From a virus, in IMG/VR virus record IMGVR_UViG_3300009180_000202, positions 1 through 25,366 of that record: a stretch of 25,366 bases of DNA. One strand, 5' to 3'. The translations under genes were made by a program, and so were the position numbers. Below are positions 7,387 to 13,156 of the stretch, piece after piece. Positions within the stretch are counted from its first letter, which is position 1. Each line of letters begins with the position of its first letter. The notes under the pieces were generated by a model. The model saw nothing but the letters and a program-made list of their open reading frames with translations, was not told the DNA's origin and ran no database searches.

Positions 7387-8577
7387 ATGACCACTCCAAT
7401 CTCAATTGATCGCGCTCGTGACTGGGCGCTGCGCTCGCCCCACGCTGTGTTTTACGGTGTGCTGGCCTCGAATCTCGCTGACGTAATGGACGACACCATC
7501 GCCACAGCCTGCACAGACGGAAAGGTCATCAGGTGGTCGCCAAAGTTCGTCGCCTCGCTCACGGAGGAGGAGATTCGCTTCGTGCTGCTGCACGAGACGC
7601 TACACTGCGCGCAAGGCCATTTCTGGCGCTTGCCTGCCAACAAGGATGGCAACATCGCTGGAGATTATGCAATCAATGCCACGCTCGCCAAGGTCGCGGG
7701 AATTAAAGCGCCAGCAGGCGCGCTTCTTGACGCGAAATTTGCAGACATGGCCGAGGAGGAAATCTTGGCCTCGCTTGCAAAGCCTGAGCCAGAGGATGAG
7801 CAAGGCCAGCCGAATGACGACAAAGGCCAAGGCCAAGGCGAAGGCGAAGGCCAAGGCGAGCCACAGCAAGGCCAAGGCGAGCCAGACGCTGGCGGCTGTG
7901 GTGGTTTCTGTGAAGCAGCGCCAGAAGCGCCAGAGGCGAAGCAGACGCTCGCCGAAAAGTGGCAGGGGGCCATCATGCAAGCCGACTTCGTTGCCAAATC
8001 CACAGGCGCTGGCAGCGCGCCAGCTGATATGCAGCGCCTCATTGACGCTGCTCGCGTCACCGCGCCAGACTGGAAGCAGGAAATGGCTGACTTTGTAAAG
8101 TCGGCTGTGAGTCAGCGCAATGACTGGTCGCGCTCGGCTCGCAGGATGGCGACCGCTCCATGCATTTATCCGCGCAGGCGCGCCGACCAAATCGGCCAGA
8201 TTGTTTTCGTGCGCGATACGTCTGGCAGTGTTGATGGCGCTGTGCTTAATGCGTTCAACGCCTTAATTGAGTCAGCAATGGCAGACACGAGCTGCTCTGC
8301 AATCGTCCTTGATGCTGACGCTAGCGTTCGCGCTGAATATCGGCTGTCTGCTGGTGACGCTGTGCCAGCTACTGCCAAGGGTGGCGGTGGCACAGCCTTT
8401 CAGCCATCATTTGAGCGCATCGCTGGCATCATTGAGGCTGGCGAGGCAGTGGCTGGCGTTGTCTATATGACAGACTTAGAAGGCCCACAGGCTGGCGCTT
8501 GTGATGTTCCTACGCTGTGGCTTTGCACCACCGACAACGTGGCCGACTTTGGCCGAACTGTGAGGGTGAGGCTGTAG
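7387..8577 (+). CDS. HExxH metallopeptidase-like plus VWA domain protein (DUF2201/CobT-like)
   Basis: This 396-aa protein has three parts. The N-terminal domain carries VLLHETLHCAQGHF, an HExxH zinc site (H69, E70, H73), followed by GDYAIN (about 92-97) as in the putative metallopeptidase domain of DUF2201 proteins. Residues about 133-180 are an acidic, Gln/Gly/Glu-rich linker encoded by near-perfect GGCCAA/GGCGAA repeats. The C-terminal VWA-like domain begins at about 270 with FVRDTSGSVDG, an intact DxSxS metal-ion site (D277, S279, S281), then GGGGTAF and MTDLEG for the remaining MIDAS positions. CobT/DUF2201-type VWA proteins work with MoxR/CobS AAA+ ATPases, and such an ATPase is two genes upstream. 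Whether it cleaves protein, chelates metal or only scaffolds is unknown. The gene ends just before a strong hairpin. Confidence 0.85.
   Translation: MTTPISIDRARDWALRSPHAVFYGVLASNLADVMDDTIATACTDGKVIRWSPKFVASLTEEEIRFVLLHETLHCAQGHFWRLPANKDGNIAGDYAINATLAKVAGIKAPAGALLDAKFADMAEEEILASLAKPEPEDEQGQPNDDKGQGQGEGEGQGEPQQGQGEPDAGGCGGFCEAAPEAPEAKQTLAEKWQGAIMQADFVAKSTGAGSAPADMQRLIDAARVTAPDWKQEMADFVKSAVSQRNDWSRSARRMATAPCIYPRRRADQIGQIVFVRDTSGSVDGAVLNAFNALIESAMADTSCSAIVLDADASVRAEYRLSAGDAVPATAKGGGGTAFQPSFERIAGIIEAGEAVAGVVYMTDLEGPQAGACDVPTLWLCTTDNVADFGRTVRVRL
7823..7885. repeat. Short tandem GGCCAA/GGCGAA repeats within the VWA gene
   Basis: A run of in-frame hexamers encodes alternating Gly-Gln and Gly-Glu in the linker between the peptidase-like and VWA domains. 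Units keep the reading frame, so expansion or contraction would change linker length without frameshift. Confidence 0.75.
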
Positions 8578-8593
8578 GCCATTGGCAGACATG

Positions 8594-8619
8594 GCAGGCC
8601 AGCGCCTTTGCTGGCCTGC
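8594..8619 (+). terminator. Strong hairpin after the VWA gene, probable terminator or 3' stabiliser
   Basis: GCAGGCCAGC (8594-8603) pairs perfectly with GCTGGCCTGC (8610-8619) across a 6-nt loop (GCCTTT), starting 16 nt after the VWA stop codon. A CTTTTTCTT tract begins about 10 nt past the stem, further away than in a classical intrinsic terminator. It separates the GC-rich cassette from the small genes and argues against any protein start upstream of it. Confidence 0.55.
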
Positions 8620-8652
8620 TCCTTTCGGCTTTTTCTTACCAGAAGGCCAAGA

Positions 8653-8666
8653 GGAGCAGCTGCTCC
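8653..8666. repeat. Perfect 14-bp palindrome upstream of ATG 8672
   Basis: GGAGCAGCTGCTCC is perfectly self-complementary and ends 5 nt before the ATG of the 70-aa gene. It could be a dimeric-repressor operator or an RNA structure that hides the GAGGAG sequence just upstream of the start. Confidence 0.45.
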
Positions 8667-8671
8667 ATTTT

Positions 8672-8884
8672 ATGAAAAAATACATACACGATCCGCTCGT
8701 GCGCGCTACACTGCGCGCACAGGCCAAGACATCAGTGGGGAGGCTCGCCTCCTTGCTTGCCACAGAGGCGCGTTGGAGCCGCAAGGCCACCATCGCACGC
8801 AATCAACTCGCCAAGGCGCGCAAATCAATTGCGCGGCTGGCTCAAGACATGGCGGCCAAGCTGTTAAAGGAGGAACTCCAATGA
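8672..8884 (+). CDS. 70-aa basic helical protein, unknown function
   Basis: Starting at ATG 8672 gives MKKYIHDPLVRATLRAQ and then a continuous Arg/Lys/Ala-rich helix to LLKEELQ. The frame can be extended to ATG 8591 or TTG 8582, but those starts would put the terminator-like hairpin (8594-8619) and the palindrome (8653-8666) inside the coding region and add a hydrophobic Pro/Phe-rich leader unlike the rest, so I prefer 8672. The strongly basic, helical composition suggests nucleic-acid or membrane binding, without a recognisable family. Its last codons contain the AAAGGAGG Shine-Dalgarno of the next gene, which overlaps it by ATGA, so the two form a coupled pair. It is GC-rich like the cassette before it. 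Confidence 0.6.
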   Translation: MKKYIHDPLVRATLRAQAKTSVGRLASLLATEARWSRKATIARNQLAKARKSIARLAQDMAAKLLKEELQ

Positions 8885-9471
8885 TCTACAATAAAGAACT
8901 ATTCGACGAACTAGAAAAGCTCGGCTGGCCTGCTAACATCAAGCTGACCAATGGAAGCACTGATCTGTATAGCTTTCATCATTCTACGCACAAACTGTGC
9001 GTTCAGCCAATAGATGCTAAAGGGCCAAATCCAAAGCCAGACAATGGCACGCGCTGCACGATGCACTGCACGCATTATGACGCTAAAGGAGAGCATAAGA
9101 TAAAGCCCATCCGCATTGACATGGCGAAAAGACATTGGCGAAAACATCTAATAGCTGCGTATACGGTGATGGTGATGCACTTGCAACAGGTGAATGATAT
9201 TCATTCAGAGCGAGATAATCGCATCAAACAGATGCAGCAAAAGAAGAAGGATGAGTATACGGCCTTCTGCGCTCCGCTTGGCGTAGAAGCCAGCGAATTT
9301 GCAAAAGCGTTCAGACATTCATATTCAGACAAAGATGGATATTGCTCGCTCCATAGCACAGTTAGTTACAGCTTATCAAATACAGAAGAAAAATGCGCGT
9401 TGCTTTTCAAGTATCTAAAAGATAATGATTGGCTTGGCTTTATTGATTTCACAACTCCAACGACCTACTGA
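8881..9471 (+). CDS. 196-aa protein of unknown function
   Basis: ATG 8881 has a strong upstream AAAGGAGG and overlaps the preceding stop by ATGA, so the start is secure even though the frame is open further upstream. The protein is soluble and mixed: an acidic N-terminal helix (ELFDELEKLGWP), a Cys/His-rich middle (TRCTMHCTHYDAKGEHK, residues about 57-73), a long helix with MQQKKKDEY near residue 120, and an aromatic C-terminus. The spacing of C59, C63 and H65 could hold a metal, but no zinc-finger pattern is complete. Base composition drops to AT-rich across this gene, marking the passage from the GC-rich cassette to the early genes. I recognise no family and infer no function. Confidence 0.7.
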   Translation: MIYNKELFDELEKLGWPANIKLTNGSTDLYSFHHSTHKLCVQPIDAKGPNPKPDNGTRCTMHCTHYDAKGEHKIKPIRIDMAKRHWRKHLIAAYTVMVMHLQQVNDIHSERDNRIKQMQQKKKDEYTAFCAPLGVEASEFAKAFRHSYSDKDGYCSLHSTVSYSLSNTEEKCALLFKYLKDNDWLGFIDFTTPTTY

Positions 9472-9472
9472 C

Positions 9473-9577
9473 ATGACAACAATCTATAACATAACCATAG
9501 GACTTGCTTCATTGGCATGGCTTATTGTCTGCATTGCCATTGTGCCAGAAATGTTCAAACGCAATGACGATGAATAA
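9473..9577 (+). CDS. 34-aa single-pass membrane microprotein
   Basis: A 34-codon frame starts one base after the preceding gene's stop. It encodes MTTIYNITIGLASLAWLIVC, then IAIVPEMFKRNDDE. Residues about 6-24 are a clean hydrophobic helix followed by a charged KRNDDE tail, the topology of a small inner-membrane protein with its C-terminus in the cytoplasm. The next gene starts inside its last codons. Such tiny membrane proteins in phage early regions often act as lysis regulators, superinfection-exclusion factors or host-membrane toxins; none of these can be chosen from sequence. The main doubt is simply its length. Confidence 0.55.
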   Translation: MTTIYNITIGLASLAWLIVCIAIVPEMFKRNDDE

Positions 9578-9800
9578 CCCAAACCGATCAGGGCCAAAGG
9601 TGGGGCCAGAAGGCAAGCGCATGAAAATGAAAAGCCGCCCATATCTGGAGCCATCCACACAACGTATATTAAGTTTATGGAAAGACCTATACGGTATTTC
9701 ACACGGCAAAGCTATTGATTATGCTATTGCTTTTGCAAGTGCTAACGTGCAATTTAAGATGCCAATAAAGAACAATCAAACAACACCACAACATGGCTAA
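9570..9800 (+). CDS. Small basic protein with a possible ribbon-helix-helix fold
   Basis: The protein is 76 aa from ATG 9570; ATG 9564, two codons earlier, is equally possible. After a Gly/Lys/Arg-rich start, the segment RPYLEPSTQRILSLWKDLYG followed by SHGKAIDYAIAFA has the pattern of a ribbon-helix-helix DNA-binding domain: a short beta strand, a helix with Leu/Trp spacing, a Gly turn, then Ser and a second helix (compare the common turn G-x-S-x-x-x-A-I). If so, it would bind DNA as a dimer and regulate early genes. It overlaps the genes on both sides by 8 nt, which fits the compact early operon. No Shine-Dalgarno. The fold assignment is moderate at best. Confidence 0.6.
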   Translation: MNNPNRSGPKVGPEGKRMKMKSRPYLEPSTQRILSLWKDLYGISHGKAIDYAIAFASANVQFKMPIKNNQTTPQHG

Positions 9801-10017
9801 CATATTAGATCTAGCAGAAGAATTCATTGAGTCCAAAATGTGCATTGCGCGGGATTCAAAAAGCCTAATCCAATGGGGATTAAAAAACGGACTCGTGAAA
9901 GCCGCAGCTCCATCTAAAGGCACAAACTACAACTGGGAGCTATCTCGTCGCATAAAGCGTTTAGAGGCCGATAAACTAAAACATCAAAATAGGATTAAGC
10001 AGCTATTATCAAAATGA
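9793..10017 (+). CDS. 74-aa early protein, unknown function
   Basis: ATG 9793 overlaps the previous stop by 8 nt, and the stop overlaps the next start as ATGA. The N-terminal half (LAEEFIESKMCIARDSKSL, then IQWGLKNGLVKA) has helix-turn-helix-like spacing, with a Ser-rich turn and a Gly-Leu helix. The C-terminus is a basic coiled-coil-like helix (RRIKRLEADKLKHQNRIKQ). Together this resembles small phage DNA-binding regulators with a dimerising tail, but no family is recognised. Confidence 0.65.
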   Translation: MANILDLAEEFIESKMCIARDSKSLIQWGLKNGLVKAAAPSKGTNYNWELSRRIKRLEADKLKHQNRIKQLLSK

Positions 10018-10244
10018 GAAAAATAATCACATTAAAAAACGGGGGAGCAGTCATCGACATTTCCCCTCTAACAGACATTGATTTTGCTATCATTTATCAT
10101 GGCAGGGAATGTCTGATCTTAGAAAATATGCTTGACGGAGAGTTCGAGGGTTATTACAATCCAAACATCAAGCTGAAACAGAGCAGTGAAACAAAAACAA
10201 GCTGCAAGAAAAAACAGCTTAAGGCAAAAACCATTAAGAAATAA
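10014..10244 (+). CDS. 76-aa early protein with Lys-rich tail, unknown function
   Basis: It is translationally coupled to the upstream gene by an ATGA overlap. The first 55 residues are a beta-rich small domain (MRKIITLKNGGAVIDISPL and following), and the last 25 are a lysine/serine/threonine tail (SETKTSCKKKQLKAKTIKK) that is probably disordered and could bind nucleic acid. No known motif and no membrane segment. It belongs to the run of small AT-rich genes whose products probably act on the host early in infection, judged from position only. Confidence 0.65.
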   Translation: MRKIITLKNGGAVIDISPLTDIDFAIIYHGRECLILENMLDGEFEGYYNPNIKLKQSSETKTSCKKKQLKAKTIKK

Positions 10245-10248
10245 TTAG

Positions 10249-10449
10249 ATGAAAACAAAAATACAATACGTCATCCAAGAAGCATCCAAAAGCCCACATG
10301 GAATCAATTATTACGACTGTCCTGATCTTGCTATATTCACCAACGAACAGCAGGCTTTAAGGACACTGCTTTCTTTAGAGAAGGCTGATAGTAGTTTCCG
10401 CTACCGTTTGGTAAAACGAGTTGAGACGATTGAAAAGGAGGCCGTATGA
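10249..10449 (+). CDS. 66-aa conserved-looking early protein, unknown function
   Basis: The gene starts 4 nt after the previous stop and overlaps the next start as ATGA. The sequence, with TKIQYVIQEASKSP at the start, IFTNEQQALRTLLSLEKAD in the middle and YRLVKRVETIEKEAV at the end, has the look of a small phage family I have seen with a YRLVKR ending, but I cannot name it. The predicted fold is alpha/beta. Its last codons carry the AAAGGAGG ribosome site for the following gene. Confidence 0.65.
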   Translation: MKTKIQYVIQEASKSPHGINYYDCPDLAIFTNEQQALRTLLSLEKADSSFRYRLVKRVETIEKEAV

Positions 10450-10670
10450 GAATCTACGCATGGAAAGCGGAAGATTTATTTGATAAAGATATAGAGTATG
10501 CAGACGTTGAAATGATTGATTCTATGAGTGATCTAAAAAAACAGATTGCGCGTTTATGTGTAAACCCAGATACGGTAAAAATAGTTAAGATTGGAGATTT
10601 TAATTTGTGCGAATGGGAAGCGCAAAGCGGTCATAACTCTAAATGGAAAAGATTTAATATAAAGTCATGA
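10446..10670 (+). CDS. 74-aa early protein, unknown function
   Basis: A strong Shine-Dalgarno (AAAGGAGG) inside the previous gene and an ATGA overlap define ATG 10446. The product is acidic at the start (AEDLFDKDIEYADVEMID), then has a helix (SDLKKQIARLCVNPDTVKIV) and a Trp/Ser/Lys end. The alpha/beta pattern suggests a small globular domain. No motif or family is recognised. It ends with an ATGA overlap into the nuclease-like gene. Confidence 0.65.
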   Translation: MRIYAWKAEDLFDKDIEYADVEMIDSMSDLKKQIARLCVNPDTVKIVKIGDFNLCEWEAQSGHNSKWKRFNIKS

Positions 10671-11134
10671 ACCTAGACTGCAACACACCTAATGGTAGGA
10701 TATACATAAACCACGCCTACGATGTAATGGATAGGGTGGCACAGAAGTTTAGAGCCAAGGCTGTCTTTACGGATGATGATGGCATTGCAGACATTGACGC
10801 TTTGTTTACACGCGATAACAAGTTAGTGGCTATTGCGGAGATTAAAAGTAGGAATCTATCTAAAGAAAAACTGGAGGCATTTGGTTCTTATCTGATAACA
10901 CAAGATAAGATCGAAAGAGGGATTGCGCTATCTGTGGCATTACAAGTTCCATATTTTGTCATGGTAAAACTGATTGCCAGCGACATCATTGCCATGTGGA
11001 AAATCACTGACAATCATGGGATGATTGAGTGCAAAAGTTATTGCGAAGTTACAACAACTAAAGCCACCTGTAATGGTGGAGAAGCAAACAGATTAAACGC
11101 TTTTCTTGCTATAGATAACTGTATTTATATATGA
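10667..11134 (+). CDS. Putative PD-(D/E)XK nuclease, small
   Basis: The protein is 155 aa. The core ADIDALFTRDNKLVAIAEIK (residues 41-60) shows the D-(about 14)-E-x-K spacing of the PD-(D/E)XK nuclease fold, with D44 (or D42), E58 and K60 as candidate catalytic residues. An N-terminal helix (YDVMDRVAQKFRAK) and a following helix (EKLEAFGSYLITQDK) fit the expected alpha-beta-beta-beta-alpha order. Small enzymes of this type act as Holliday-junction resolvases, restriction-like endonucleases or host-DNA nucleases. It lies between small unknown genes and the Nmad1-like gene, coupled at both ends by ATGA overlaps. The active-site pattern is seen; substrate is unknown. Confidence 0.6.
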   Translation: MNLDCNTPNGRIYINHAYDVMDRVAQKFRAKAVFTDDDGIADIDALFTRDNKLVAIAEIKSRNLSKEKLEAFGSYLITQDKIERGIALSVALQVPYFVMVKLIASDIIAMWKITDNHGMIECKSYCEVTTTKATCNGGEANRLNAFLAIDNCIYI

Positions 11135-11610
11135 ACATAACACTAGAAAACACGCGCTGGCTTGGAACTGGAGACACTATTCGCTCCACAGATTACATCG
11201 CTATGCAAGACGACGAAAACCAATATGATTTCATTGCCGTTGGAGGGGAATACGACGGCCATATTCTGGACGGTACAGAGGAATATGAGTTTAGGAGGCT
11301 CAATGTCCAAGACCCTGTAGACCTGTTGTGCATTGAGTACGACATCCAAACGGAAATGGGGCGAGCAGCATTGATTATTGCTCTGGAAAACGTAGCAACG
11401 CTTGATCGTAAGCAACGTGATTACGGATCACGCAATATTTCCGAGTTTGGTGAAATAGGTATTCTCATGCGTGTATGGGATAAAATTTGCCGTCTCAAAA
11501 ATTTAATGGGAAAAGAAAACCCTAAGAATGAATCTATAGATGATTCATGGCTTGACATGGCTAATTACGCCATCATCGCTATTTTAGTTCGCAGGGGAAT
11601 TTGGAAATAA
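11131..11610 (+). CDS. Nmad1-like (nucleotide modification associated) domain protein
   Basis: The C-terminal half (about residues 85-159) reads LDRKQRDYGS, GEIGILMRVWDKICRLKNLM, then ESIDDSWLDMANYAIIAIL. This matches the Nmad1/DUF1599 pattern: K-x-x-D-Y-G, R-x-x-D-K-x-x-R-L and E-S-x-x-D-x-x-D-x-A-N-Y-A. That all-helical fold resembles MazG/dUTPase-type nucleotide pyrophosphohydrolases and is found in phages with modified nucleotide metabolism. The N-terminal 80 residues (DYIAMQDDENQYDFIAVGGE) form a separate beta-rich domain I do not recognise, so the protein looks like a fusion. A role in trimming the dNTP pool or supporting DNA modification is inference. A 42-nt gap follows before the SSB-like gene. 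Confidence 0.7.
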   Translation: MNITLENTRWLGTGDTIRSTDYIAMQDDENQYDFIAVGGEYDGHILDGTEEYEFRRLNVQDPVDLLCIEYDIQTEMGRAALIIALENVATLDRKQRDYGSRNISEFGEIGILMRVWDKICRLKNLMGKENPKNESIDDSWLDMANYAIIAILVRRGIWK

Positions 11611-11652
11611 CTCCAAACCCTGTTATACGTTAGTCAAAAACATAATAAGTAT

Positions 11653-12258
11653 ATGAGTCTAGAAAATGCAATCAATACTCCCGCTGGCGAGTATATCAAG
11701 GGTGGCTTTGCTGCCACAGTTCAAATGCCACAAACTAAAGCGATGAAATCTGGAAAATCATTCTGGGTTTGCACGCTTGCAGATGGAGCGTTCCGTTCGG
11801 ACGCTACTTCTTTCACGCATGATTTCGCAAAATACAATGGGCAGCGTGTCCATTTTTCTGGCATGGGATTAAAGCGCGGTGATGATTACAACGGCACAGC
11901 CAAAATCACCATTGGTGATAAGGCTGTATGGAAAAGCTTGGGCGCTGGGGATGAGGCCGCCGAGTCTCATTCAGAAGCTACGCAAGCGTTTCCTACTACA
12001 GTGACACGATCTGCACCTCGTCCATATATCCCATCTGCAAATGCTCCTCGCGTTGAGGGCATGGCTGTAGGTAATGCGCTTACAAACGCAACCAGCCTTG
12101 CAATCGCTGGAAAAATCCAATCGGAAGCTATTGAAAGTTTCCTGTTCCATACGGCTAGCAAGTATTTGCGTACAGCTAACAAGTTGCTTGCTGGTGAATT
12201 GTCGCCATCTAATATCTTAGAGGCAAAAGAAGTTGGCACAGACGAAGTGCCGTTCTAA
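11653..12258 (+). CDS. SSB-like single-stranded DNA-binding protein
   Basis: The 201-aa protein ends in GTDEVPF, very close to the DDIPF-type acidic tip by which bacterial and phage single-stranded DNA-binding proteins recruit partners. Residues about 10-95 are beta-rich (GGFAATVQMPQTKAMKSGKS, then FWVCTLADGAF and VHFSGMGLKRG), consistent with an OB fold with aromatic base-stacking positions; a disordered Ser/Thr/Pro linker follows. It is encoded just upstream of the exonuclease and DnaB-like helicase, where it would coat unwound DNA. A 46-nt helical segment (IQSEAIESFLFHTASKYLR) before the tail is unusual for plain SSBs and may drive oligomerisation. A perfect hairpin sits right after the stop codon. 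No Shine-Dalgarno. Confidence 0.7.
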   Translation: MSLENAINTPAGEYIKGGFAATVQMPQTKAMKSGKSFWVCTLADGAFRSDATSFTHDFAKYNGQRVHFSGMGLKRGDDYNGTAKITIGDKAVWKSLGAGDEAAESHSEATQAFPTTVTRSAPRPYIPSANAPRVEGMAVGNALTNATSLAIAGKIQSEAIESFLFHTASKYLRTANKLLAGELSPSNILEAKEVGTDEVPF

Positions 12259-12263
12259 TTATC

Positions 12264-12294
12264 AAGCAGGGATGGGTAATCCACATCCCTGCTT
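12264..12294 (+). terminator. Perfect 11-bp hairpin after the SSB-like gene
   Basis: AAGCAGGGATG (12264-12274) pairs fully with CATCCCTGCTT (12284-12294) across a 9-nt loop, 5 nt after the stop codon. The 3' side is CCCTTTCC rather than a clean T-run, so partial termination or 3'-end protection of an abundant SSB message is more likely than full termination, especially since replication genes continue downstream. Confidence 0.55.
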
Positions 12295-12316
12295 CCCTTT
12301 CCTAAATATAAATACA

Positions 12317-13156
12317 ATGAGCAACGAATCTGGAGGACATTGGTACACGCTTGAGGGAAAAGCCGCCCACACGCAAGTGACTAAAACGAAGGGTGCAAAG
12401 CCCACGCGCCCAACAACGCTTGCAGACGCTAAACGACTTGGTCTGTTGCCTAGCGTCTCCGCTTACACTAGGATGCTGGCCGCCCCATATCTGGAGCGAT
12501 ATAAAATGCTGGAGGTAGCTAAGGCGTGTTACGCTTGCCCACCGTCTGGCGACGAAAGCTACGACGACTACGCTCGTCATATTCTGGAGAAAAGCGGCAA
12601 GGACGGCTCTGGTGCGGCAGAGGTGGGTACGCAAGTTCATGCGGCTCTCGACCTGTATTTTACCGACCCAATACGATACAATTCTTATCCACTTATTTTC
12701 CTTCAAGATGGTACTGTAGCACCAGCCGATTCGTTTGTATTGCCTGCGGTATCTAAGATTAAAAGCATGGGGTTGAAAGTGGAAACGACCGAGAGCATCT
12801 TGGTAAATCCTGCTTATGGATATGCTGGAACCACTGACATGGTGTTTACGCATAAAAATTTATGCGGCATCCTAGACTTCAAAACCAAGAGAACTAAACA
12901 AGATGAGCCTGTGATTGCTGGAGATACACACGCCATGCAGATCGCTGCCTATCATGCAGCTTATTGGGGTGCAGATGACGGCGAGCCTATCGGAGTCAAT
13001 GCGGTGGGCTACAATGTTTACATCAGCACCACAGAAATAGGCCGTGTTGAGGTGGTGGAGTATTCAAGAGAAGAACTGGTTGAGGCATGGCAAGCGTTCA
13101 AGAGTTGTTTAACCCTGTACAGATACATAAAGAAATTTGACCCACGAAAGAAATGA
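12317..13156 (+). CDS. Cas4/RecB-like PD-(D/E)XK exonuclease
   Basis: From ATG 12317 the protein is 279 aa; the open frame reaches back to 12233, but that would run through the preceding hairpin. Motifs in order are GTQVHAALDLYF (H108), ESILVNPAYGYAGTTDMVF (E159 and D174), GILDFKTKRTK (D187, K189) and HAMQIAAYHAAYWG (Q208-x3-Y212). This is the full RecB/Cas4-family nuclease signature. Two cysteines at 71 and 74 (ACYAC) could contribute to an iron-sulphur site, though the C-terminal cysteine cluster of Cas4 is not seen. Phage homologues provide the recombination exonuclease that resects ends beside an SSB or annealing protein. The stop overlaps the helicase start by ATGA. Confidence 0.85.
   Translation: MSNESGGHWYTLEGKAAHTQVTKTKGAKPTRPTTLADAKRLGLLPSVSAYTRMLAAPYLERYKMLEVAKACYACPPSGDESYDDYARHILEKSGKDGSGAAEVGTQVHAALDLYFTDPIRYNSYPLIFLQDGTVAPADSFVLPAVSKIKSMGLKVETTESILVNPAYGYAGTTDMVFTHKNLCGILDFKTKRTKQDEPVIAGDTHAMQIAAYHAAYWGADDGEPIGVNAVGYNVYISTTEIGRVEVVEYSREELVEAWQAFKSCLTLYRYIKKFDPRKK

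Noticed and set aside
7600-8190. 196-aa open frame on the minus strand opposite the VWA gene
   Set aside because: The plus-strand frame has clear HExxH and VWA motifs. The minus-strand translation is Leu/Ala/Trp-rich with strings such as LALALLWLALAFAFALAL that come from the plus-strand repeat.
8582-8671. Extended N-terminus (TTG 8582 or ATG 8591) for the 70-aa gene
   Set aside because: It would include the terminator-like hairpin and palindrome in coding sequence and adds a hydrophobic leader unlike the rest.
12233-12316. Upstream extension of the Cas4-like exonuclease start to 12233
   Set aside because: It overlaps the SSB-like gene end and runs through the perfect hairpin; ATG 12317 begins after both.
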